Below, piece after piece: positions 6,418 to 11,366 of a stretch of 11,366 nt of DNA. A program made the position numbers and the translations under genes. Under the pieces are notes generated by a model, which ran no database searches, was not told the origin of the DNA, and was given only the letters and a program-made list of their open reading frames with translations. The stretch lies in NCBI GenBank assembly GCA_031263835.1, contig JAISEZ010000119.1, positions 1 to 11,366 of the forward strand, given 5' to 3'. The stretch's first letter is position 1. Each line of letters begins with the position of its first letter. Source of the DNA: Tannerella sp. (GTDB lineage Bacteria > Bacteroidota > Bacteroidia > Bacteroidales > Tannerellaceae).

Positions 6418-7878
6418 ATGGAGAACAGTATTTTGGAACTGAAGCCAGCCGCTGTCTGGCGCTATTTTTACGACCTGACGCAGATTCCGCGTCCGACCGG
6501 TCACATGGACGCCGTCACGGAGTATATCCTGGCCTTCGGCGAGACGCAGGGCCTGGAAACAGGGCAGGACGAAACCGGGAACGTCCTGGTTTGCAAGCCG
6601 GCCGCGCCCGGTTTTGAAGAACGGAAAACCGTCATCCTTCAGTCGCACCTCGACATGGTGCCGCAAAAGAACGCGGCCGTGACCCATGACTTTCTGACAG
6701 ACCCGATTGACGCTTACGTGGACGGCGAGTGGGTGCGGGCGCGCGAAACGACGCTGGGCGCCGACAACGGCATCGGCGTGGCGCTGACGCTGGCCGCGCT
6801 GGCCGACCGCTCGCTGAAGCACGGCCCGCTGGAGGCCCTCTTTACGGTGGACGAGGAAGTCGGCATGACCGGCGCCTTCGGCCTCAAGCCGCACTGGCTG
6901 CGGGGACGCACGCTGCTCAACTGCGATTCGGAGGAAGAGGGCAGCCTCTTTGCCGGATGCGCCGGGGGGACGGACCTGAACATCACGTTCCAGTACAGGA
7001 AAGGGGCGCCGCTGATTGAAGGCGACGTGCCCGTGAAGGTGACGCTGAGCGGTTTGCTGGGCGGGCATTCGGGCGTGGACATCCACCTGGGACGCGCCAA
7101 TGCCAACAAGCTGATATTCCGTTTCCTCAAGGAAGCCGTGCGCGATTACGGCGCGCGACTGGCCGCCGTCAAAGGCGGTTCGGCGCGGAACGCCATTCCG
7201 CGCGAGGCCGCTGCCGTCATCACCCTGCCGAACGACAACGTGGAGGCGCTGTGGGAGTTTGTGGCCGACTGCCGGGAGCTGTGGCGCGCGGAATACGCCG
7301 GCATCGAAACGGCAGGCATTTCCTTCGTCGCGGAGATTACGCAGCCGCCGGTAGCGCTGATTCCGGAAGAATTGCAGGACGACCTGATTAATGCGGTGGA
7401 GGGCTGTCAGAACGGCGCAATCAGCCTGCTGCACGATTTCCCCGGAACGGTGGAAACGTCGTCGAACCTGGCCGTCATCGAGTCATCCAAGGGGCAGATA
7501 GACATCCGGATACTGGCGCGCAGTTCCTCCGAAAGCCGGAAGGAAGCGCTCTGTTCCTCGCTGGAAAGCGTATTCTCGCTGGCCGGCGCCCGGGTTGAAT
7601 ACGGCAACACGTATGGCGGCTGGCAGCCCGACGTCCACTCGCCCATCCTGAAAACCATGCAGGAAGTGTACCTCCGGCTGTACGGGAAAGAACCTGCCGT
7701 CAAGGTCATCCATGCCGGCCTGGAATGCGGCATCATCCAGGAAGCCTGTCCCGACATGGAGATGATTTCGTTCGGGCCGGACCTGGTATATCCGCACTCG
7801 CCGAACGAAGCCGTGAAGATTGATTCGGTCGGGAAGGTATGGGACTTTCTGGTAGCCGCACTGGAATCCATCCGGTGA
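6418..7878 (+). CDS. pepD: Cytosolic aminoacyl-histidine dipeptidase PepD (peptidase family M20)
   Basis: PepD is a zinc-dependent cytosolic dipeptidase that cleaves Xaa-His dipeptides such as carnosine and a range of other dipeptides. The 486-residue length is typical. Active-site elements are all visible: SHLDMV with His77 (metal ligand) and Asp79, GADNGIG with the bridging Asp116, VDEEVG with the catalytic Glu146 and ligand Glu147, NCDSEEEG with Asp170, and YPHSPNE with ligand His460. GLLGGHSGVDIH marks the start of the lid domain, and HAGLECG at 432-438 is a conserved family block. It has no signal peptide. It follows the flippase-like gene by 11 bp and is the last gene of that unit; a long inverted repeat follows it. 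No residue expected for activity is missing. Confidence 0.96.
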   Translation: MENSILELKPAAVWRYFYDLTQIPRPTGHMDAVTEYILAFGETQGLETGQDETGNVLVCKPAAPGFEERKTVILQSHLDMVPQKNAAVTHDFLTDPIDAYVDGEWVRARETTLGADNGIGVALTLAALADRSLKHGPLEALFTVDEEVGMTGAFGLKPHWLRGRTLLNCDSEEEGSLFAGCAGGTDLNITFQYRKGAPLIEGDVPVKVTLSGLLGGHSGVDIHLGRANANKLIFRFLKEAVRDYGARLAAVKGGSARNAIPREAAAVITLPNDNVEALWEFVADCRELWRAEYAGIETAGISFVAEITQPPVALIPEELQDDLINAVEGCQNGAISLLHDFPGTVETSSNLAVIESSKGQIDIRILARSSSESRKEALCSSLESVFSLAGARVEYGNTYGGWQPDVHSPILKTMQEVYLRLYGKEPAVKVIHAGLECGIIQEACPDMEMISFGPDLVYPHSPNEAVKIDSVGKVWDFLVAALESIR

Positions 7879-7880
7879 TA

Positions 7881-7910
7881 CGAATTATGAATTATAAATT
7901 ATGAATTATC
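7881..7910. repeat. AT-rich ATGAATTAT-type repeat
   Basis: Just after the pepD stop the sequence reads GAATTATGAATTATAAATT followed by ATGAATTATC, a run of degenerate GAATTAT units with internal symmetry. Similar stretches occur between genes in many Bacteroidota, as far as I recall. Its last 10 bases form the outer end of the left arm of the large inverted repeat. Confidence 0.6.
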
Positions 7911-8076
7911 AACACGGAGACACGGAGAACACGGAGACCGGTTTCTTGACGGAACGAAGTTCCTTCTCTGTGGCCTCCGGGTATCCCGTCTCCTGTACAA
8001 AGGACACGGAGAAAATACGGCGTTCCGTCGAGAAACCGGTCTCCGTGTTCTCCGTGTCTCCGTGTTGATAATTCAT
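7901..8076. repeat. Long near-perfect inverted repeat (56-bp arms, 64-nt spacer)
   Basis: The left arm 7901-7956 and right arm 8021-8076 are reverse complements at 55 of 56 positions. The single difference (T at 7947 against G at 8030) still allows a wobble pair in plus-strand RNA. Each arm contains direct repeats of ACACGGAGA, for instance ACACGGAGACACGGAG. Part of the spacer can extend the helix: TTCTCTGTGGCCT (7963-7975) pairs at 11 of 13 positions with AGGACACGGAGAA (8001-8013), with one further G-T pair. No transposase, terminal target duplication or T-tract is evident. It fills most of the pepD-uvrA gap and could act as a transcript-end structure or be a non-autonomous repeat element. 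Confidence 0.93.
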
Positions 8077-8115
8077 TCTATCTATTTACGCACAAAACCA
8101 TGCCCGCCCATTCAT

Positions 8116-8150
8116 CATTAACCATTAACCATTAACCGTTAATCATTCAA
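8116..8150. repeat. CATTAAC heptamer array upstream of uvrA
   Basis: Three exact CATTAAC units (8116-8136) are followed by CGTTAAT and a decayed CATTCAA, ending 8 bp before the uvrA ATG. It occupies the position of the uvrA leader. No TAnnTTTG box was found between the inverted repeat and the start codon, so the uvrA promoter is not identified. Confidence 0.85.
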
Positions 8151-8158
8151 ATATTCAT

Positions 8159-10936
8159 ATGGTAGCAGGAAACAGTTGTATTCAAGTCAAGGGGGCGCGT
8201 GTCAACAATCTGAAGAACATCGACGTGGAGATACCGCGCGACAGGCTTGTGGTCATCACCGGTCTGTCGGGCAGCGGGAAGTCGTCGCTGGCGTTTGACA
8301 CGCTGTATGCCGAGGGACAGCGGCGCTATGTGGAGAGCCTTTCCGCCTACGCCCGTCAGTTTCTCGGGCGGATGAGCAAGCCGGAATGCGATTACATCAT
8401 AGGCATTCCGCCGGCCATCGCCATCGAACAGCGGGTGAATGTCCGCAATCCGCGTTCCACCGTCGGAACCTCGACGGAAATTTATGATTACCTGCGCCTG
8501 CTGTTCGCACGGACGGGAAAAACCGTCTCGCCCGTTTCGGGGGAGGAGGTGAAGAAACATCAGGTAAGCGATATTGTGAAGACGGCGCTGGATTATCCCG
8601 CCGGCACCCGCTTTGCCGTCTATGCGCCCGTGATTCTCCCGGCAGGCCGCACGATGCGGGAGCAGCTGGACATCCTCCGCAAAGAGGGATATACACGGCT
8701 GGAAATCGACGGCGAAGTGAGCCGCATCGGCGACGTGCTGAACCGCTCCGCGCTGCCGGAGAAGGATGTGGAGCTGCTGATTGACCGGCTGGAAGTATCC
8801 GGCGACAAGCTGCTGAAAAACCGGCTGGCCGATTCCGTCGAAACGGCGTTTTATGAGGGCCGGGGCGTCTGCCGCCTGCGGGTTTACCGGCCGGACAAAA
8901 CCGACGTGTACGAGTTTTCAAAGACGTTTGAAGCCGACGGCATGACCTTTGAAGAACCTTCGGAGTGGATGTTCAATTTCAACAATCCGATGGGCGCCTG
9001 TCCCGTGTGCGAAGGCTTCGGGAAGGTGCTGGGCATCGACGAAAACCTGGTGATACCGGACCGGAGCCTGTCGGTTTACGAGGGCGCCGTCGCCTGCTGG
9101 AAAGGGGAGATACAGGGCGAATGGCAGCGCGAGTTTATCCGCCGGTCGGCCGGATACGGCTTCCCGATGCACCGCGCCTACTATGATTTGACCGAAGCCG
9201 AAAAAGCCCTTCTGTGGCACGGCGCCAAGGAGGTACAGGGCATTGATGACTTTTTCAAACACGTCGAAAACAATCTCTACAAGATTCAGTACCGGGTGTT
9301 GCAGGCGCGCTACCGGGGCAAGACCGTGTGTCCGTCCTGCCGGGGCAGCCGCCTGAAAGCCGGCGCGCTGTACGTGAAAGTCGGCGGCAAGTCGATTGCC
9401 GAATGGGTGACCATGCCCGTGAGCGAACTGAAGGTCTTTTTCGACCGGCTGCAGCTGAATGAAACGGACGCCGCCATCGCCAAACGGCTGCTGACCGAAA
9501 TCGGCAGCCGGATTCAGTTCCTGCTGGACGTCGGGCTGGGCTACCTGACGCTCGACCGGCTCTCGGCCACGCTCTCCGGCGGCGAAAGCCAGCGGATTAA
9601 CCTGGCCACTTCGCTGGGAAGCAGTCTGGTCGGTTCGCTGTACATCCTCGACGAGCCGAGCATCGGCCTGCATCCGCGCGATACGGAACTGCTGATTAAG
9701 GTACTGCGCCAGCTTCAGGCGCTGGGAAACACGGTGGTTGTCGTGGAGCATGACGAGGAAATCATCCGGAAGGCCGACTACATCATCGACATTGGCCCGA
9801 AAGCCGGACGGCTGGGCGGCGAGGTTGTCTTTCAGGGGCCTGTCGGCGACCTGCCGCCGGACAGCAACAGCTACACAGTACGCTACCTGACCGGGAAAGA
9901 GACGATTGAACCTCCGGCTTTTACGCGGAAATGGAACCAGTATATCGAAGTCCGGGGCGCACGCAAGAACAACCTGAAAGGCATCGACGTGAAGTTTCCG
10001 CTGCACGTGATGACGGTGGTGACGGGCGTGAGCGGGTCGGGCAAGAGTTCGCTGGTGCGCGACGTTTTCTACGAAGGCGTAAAGCGGATGCTGGCCAATG
10101 CGCAGCCGTCCGTGGACTGTCACGGGATTACCGGCGACCTCCTTCAAATCCGGGCGATTGAGTTTGTCGACCAGAATTCCATCGGCAAGAGTTCGCGCTC
10201 CAATCCGGTGACCTACATCGGGGCTTACGACGAGATACGCAAGCTGTTTGCCGAGCAGCCTCTGGCCAAACAGATGGGTTATTCGGCGGCGTCCTTTTCG
10301 TTCAACAAGGAAGGCGGACGCTGCGAAGAGTGCAAGGGCGAGGGTCGAATCACCGTCGAGATGCAGTTCATGGCCGATATTACGCTGGAGTGTGAGGCCT
10401 GTCACGGGAAACGTTTCCAGCCGGACTTGCTGGAGGTGGAATTTCATGGCGCCGGCATCTATGACGTCCTGGAGATGACCATTAACCAGGCGATTGAGTT
10501 TTTTGAAGAGCATACCGGCGCCCAGTCGAAGAAGATTGTCCGAAAGCTGAAGCCGCTGCAGGACGTCGGCTTGGGTTACGTCAAGCTGGGACAGACCTCT
10601 TCGACGCTTTCCGGAGGTGAAAACCAGCGGGTCAAACTGGCCTTTTACCTGAGCATGGAGAAGTCCGAACCCATGCTGTTCATCTTCGACGAGCCGACGA
10701 CCGGCCTGCATTTTCATGACATCAAGACGCTGCTGAACGCTTTTCAGGCATTGATTGCCAAAGGGCATACGATTGTCATCATCGAGCACCATCCGGACGT
10801 CATCAGATGTGCGGATTACGTCATCGACCTTGGTCCGGAAGGCGGCGAAGCAGGCGGTCATCTGGTCTGTGCCGGTACACCCCGGGAAATCGCCGCCTGC
10901 AAAAAATCACATACGGGACGATACTTGAAGGAGTGA
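8159..10936 (+). CDS. uvrA: Excinuclease ABC subunit A (UvrA)
   Basis: UvrA is the damage-sensing ATPase of nucleotide excision repair; as a dimer it loads UvrB at DNA lesions. The 925-residue protein has two ABC ATPase modules: Walker A GLSGSGKS (35-42) with signature LSGGESQR (472-479) and Walker B ILDEPS (about 496-501), and Walker A GVSGSGKS (623-630) with signature LSGGENQR (817-824) and Walker B IFDEPT (842-847). [15 protein letters not shown] and [15 protein letters not shown] are UvrA-specific. The third zinc module is complete (C722, C725, C745, C748) and CPSC is at 391-394. In the first module only CPVC (281-284) remains; the partner pair is replaced by FEAD (257-260), and the early CPxCG is SPVSG. 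From memory, Bacteroides UvrA proteins share this, so it may be lineage-normal and a second canonical UvrA may exist elsewhere. The start is followed directly by the conserved [16 protein letters not shown]. Confidence 0.96.
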   Translation: MVAGNSCIQVKGARVNNLKNIDVEIPRDRLVVITGLSGSGKSSLAFDTLYAEGQRRYVESLSAYARQFLGRMSKPECDYIIGIPPAIAIEQRVNVRNPRSTVGTSTEIYDYLRLLFARTGKTVSPVSGEEVKKHQVSDIVKTALDYPAGTRFAVYAPVILPAGRTMREQLDILRKEGYTRLEIDGEVSRIGDVLNRSALPEKDVELLIDRLEVSGDKLLKNRLADSVETAFYEGRGVCRLRVYRPDKTDVYEFSKTFEADGMTFEEPSEWMFNFNNPMGACPVCEGFGKVLGIDENLVIPDRSLSVYEGAVACWKGEIQGEWQREFIRRSAGYGFPMHRAYYDLTEAEKALLWHGAKEVQGIDDFFKHVENNLYKIQYRVLQARYRGKTVCPSCRGSRLKAGALYVKVGGKSIAEWVTMPVSELKVFFDRLQLNETDAAIAKRLLTEIGSRIQFLLDVGLGYLTLDRLSATLSGGESQRINLATSLGSSLVGSLYILDEPSIGLHPRDTELLIKVLRQLQALGNTVVVVEHDEEIIRKADYIIDIGPKAGRLGGEVVFQGPVGDLPPDSNSYTVRYLTGKETIEPPAFTRKWNQYIEVRGARKNNLKGIDVKFPLHVMTVVTGVSGSGKSSLVRDVFYEGVKRMLANAQPSVDCHGITGDLLQIRAIEFVDQNSIGKSSRSNPVTYIGAYDEIRKLFAEQPLAKQMGYSAASFSFNKEGGRCEECKGEGRITVEMQFMADITLECEACHGKRFQPDLLEVEFHGAGIYDVLEMTINQAIEFFEEHTGAQSKKIVRKLKPLQDVGLGYVKLGQTSSTLSGGENQRVKLAFYLSMEKSEPMLFIFDEPTTGLHFHDIKTLLNAFQALIAKGHTIVIIEHHPDVIRCADYVIDLGPEGGEAGGHLVCAGTPREIAACKKSHTGRYLKE

Positions 10937-10963
10937 TTAGTGGATAGTGGTTAGTGGTTAATG
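10935..10963. repeat. TTAGTGG-type heptamers abutting the uvrA stop
   Basis: From within the TGA stop codon the sequence runs GATTAGTGGATAGTGG, then TTAGTGGTTAATG. This is the heptamer family read on the opposite strand from the array upstream of uvrA. It is the first element in the 365-bp stretch before the next gene. Confidence 0.75.
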
Positions 10964-11002
10964 CGAATCGGCAGTAAAAACGGTTGAAGGCGCGATGCTG
11001 TA

Positions 11003-11024
11003 GAGACGCGATGCATCGCGTCTC
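11003..11024. repeat. 22-bp perfect palindrome
   Basis: GAGACGCGATG is followed without a spacer by its exact reverse complement CATCGCGTCTC. Eleven bases earlier the related GCGCGATGC occurs. Similar GTAGAGACGCGAT palindromes are, from memory, dispersed intergenic repeats in several bacterial phyla. There is no T-tract after it, so it is not a classic terminator, although it is the strongest hairpin downstream of uvrA. Confidence 0.85.
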
Positions 11025-11032
11025 GGTGCATC

Positions 11033-11094
11033 TAACGGTTAACGATTAGTGGTGAGCGTCAGGAACAGGTATTCCCACTAACCATTAACCGTTA
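11033..11094. repeat. Heptamer-derived inverted repeat
   Basis: The arms TAACGGTTAACGATTAGTGG (11033-11052) and CCACTAACCATTAACCGTTA (11075-11094) are complementary at 18 of 20 positions around a 22-nt loop. The two differences are A-C oppositions on the plus strand but G-T wobbles on the minus strand, so a minus-strand RNA would fold as a complete helix. Confidence 0.8.
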
Positions 11095-11118
11095 ACCGTT
11101 AACCGTTAACCACTAACA
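11075..11118. repeat. TTAACCG heptamer array upstream of rsfS
   Basis: Five heptamer-spaced units follow one another: CACTAAC, CATTAAC, then three CGTTAAC copies and a final CACTAAC. It is the longest copy of this family in the window and overlaps the right arm of the preceding inverted repeat. Confidence 0.85.
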
Positions 11119-11120
11119 AT

Positions 11121-11181
11121 ACCCCCTTTCACTTCGTTCGGGGTTGCATGGGGTTATCCATGCGAGACGTCATCCGGCGTC
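11121..11181. repeat. Cluster of small hairpins between uvrA and rsfS
   Basis: Three short stems follow in series: CCCC with GGGG (11122-11143 region), a perfect GCATGG/CCATGC stem around GGTTAT (11146-11163), and GACG/CGTC (11166-11181). The block CCCCCTTTCACTTCGTTCGG and following GGTTGCATGGGGTTATCCATGC look like another dispersed repeat unit, but I cannot confirm copy number from one window. No open frame in it looks real. Confidence 0.5.
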
Positions 11182-11268
11182 AGCCCGTAATGCACAAAAC
11201 CGGATCGCACGCAATACAAATTAATGTAAATAACCGGAAGGGAATCCCTCTGTTTGTAAATAATGGGC

Positions 11269-11276
11269 TATCTTTG
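11269..11276 (+). promoter_or_regulatory. -7 promoter box upstream of rsfS
   Basis: TATCTTTG matches TAnnTTTG and lies 25 bp before the ATG at 11302, predicting a very short leader. A TTTG at 11253-11256 is only 12 bp upstream, too close for a normal -33 element, so only the -7 half is supported. Confidence 0.65.
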
Positions 11277-11301
11277 TAGCCGGGAAATGAAAAGATACAG
11301 G

Positions 11302-11366
11302 ATGAATCAAATAAAAGAGCTTGTAGAGGCTGTAGTAAAAGGAATACAGGAAAAGAAGGGGAAAAG
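11302..11366 (+). CDS. rsfS: Probable ribosomal silencing factor RsfS, N-terminal fragment
   Basis: Twenty-one codons are visible before the window ends: MNQIKELVEAVVKGIQEKKG and a Lys. This matches the recalled N-terminus of Bacteroidales RsfS (YbeB/Iojap family), which begins with a short helix followed by GIQEKKGK. RsfS binds ribosomal protein uL14 on the large subunit and blocks subunit joining when nutrients are scarce. The ATG is preceded by a promoter box at 11269-11276 and an A-rich leader (GAAATGAAAAGATACAGG). The diagnostic core of the family is outside the window, so the name rests on a short stretch. Confidence 0.65.
   Translation, partial: MNQIKELVEAVVKGIQEKKGK

Noticed and set aside
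6409..7434. 341-codon minus-strand frame opposite pepD
   Set aside because: It is antisense to a gene with a full set of catalytic residues and has no family resemblance of its own.
7901..8076. Insertion sequence with terminal inverted repeats
   Set aside because: The spacer is only 64 nt with no transposase, and no target-site duplication is seen outside the arms.
8077..8158. SOS (LexA) box or -7 promoter box for uvrA
   Set aside because: No convincing LexA-type palindrome and no TAnnTTTG match was found between the inverted repeat and the start codon.
8918..10861. 647-codon open frame on the minus strand across uvrA
   Set aside because: It lies entirely opposite uvrA, which has complete family motifs. 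The frame is open because of GC-rich codon use, and its translation shows no recognisable domain or plausible composition.
11253..11276. Complete -33/-7 promoter before rsfS
   Set aside because: TTTG at 11253-11256 is only 12 bp from the -7 box, too short for the 19-21 bp spacing, so only the -7 element was kept.

Overview
The window looks like a chromosomal segment of a fairly GC-rich member of the Bacteroidales (Bacteroidota). Four things point there: a SusC/SusD outer-membrane pair, a Bacteroidales-type HU-like/DUF4469 DNA-binding protein, promoters of the Bacteroidota type (TAnnTTTG at -7, in one case with TTTG at -33), and A-rich leaders without Shine-Dalgarno sequences. Genus cannot be fixed from the sequence alone.

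Layout: (1) 1-3237 holds the 3' part of a SusC-like TonB-dependent transporter followed by its SusD-like lipoprotein, closed by a strong hairpin terminator at 3274-3305. No glycosidase or regulator follows. (2) 3308-3514 holds a G13 homopolymer, a short stretch resembling the 5' domain I of a group II intron, and a textbook Bacteroidota promoter. (3) 3515-4291 encodes the DUF4469-type DNA-binding protein. (4) 4292-4562 is a convergent intergenic region with a possibly bidirectional terminator and six tandem copies of a 23-bp repeat that differ almost only at one internal triplet. (5) rsmA (ksgA) lies on the minus strand at 4563-5360, divergent from a polytopic flippase-like membrane protein (5429-6406) and pepD (6418-7878), which form a likely two-gene operon. 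(6) 7879-8158 contains a 56-bp-arm near-perfect inverted repeat and a heptamer array. (7) uvrA occupies 8159-10936. (8) 10937-11301 is a patchwork of short palindromic and heptameric repeats ending in a promoter. (9) The first 21 codons of a probable rsfS run off the end.

The genes are mostly ordinary: nutrient import at the outer membrane, 16S rRNA dimethylation, peptide turnover, nucleotide excision repair and ribosome silencing. They do not form one pathway. The unusual content is intergenic. At least four repeat families (23-bp VNTR, TTAACC(G/A) heptamers, the ACACGGAGA palindrome and a GAGACGCGATG palindrome) sit exactly at gene borders, and one of them supplies the last codons and stop of rsmA. 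I see no convincing new multi-gene system here.
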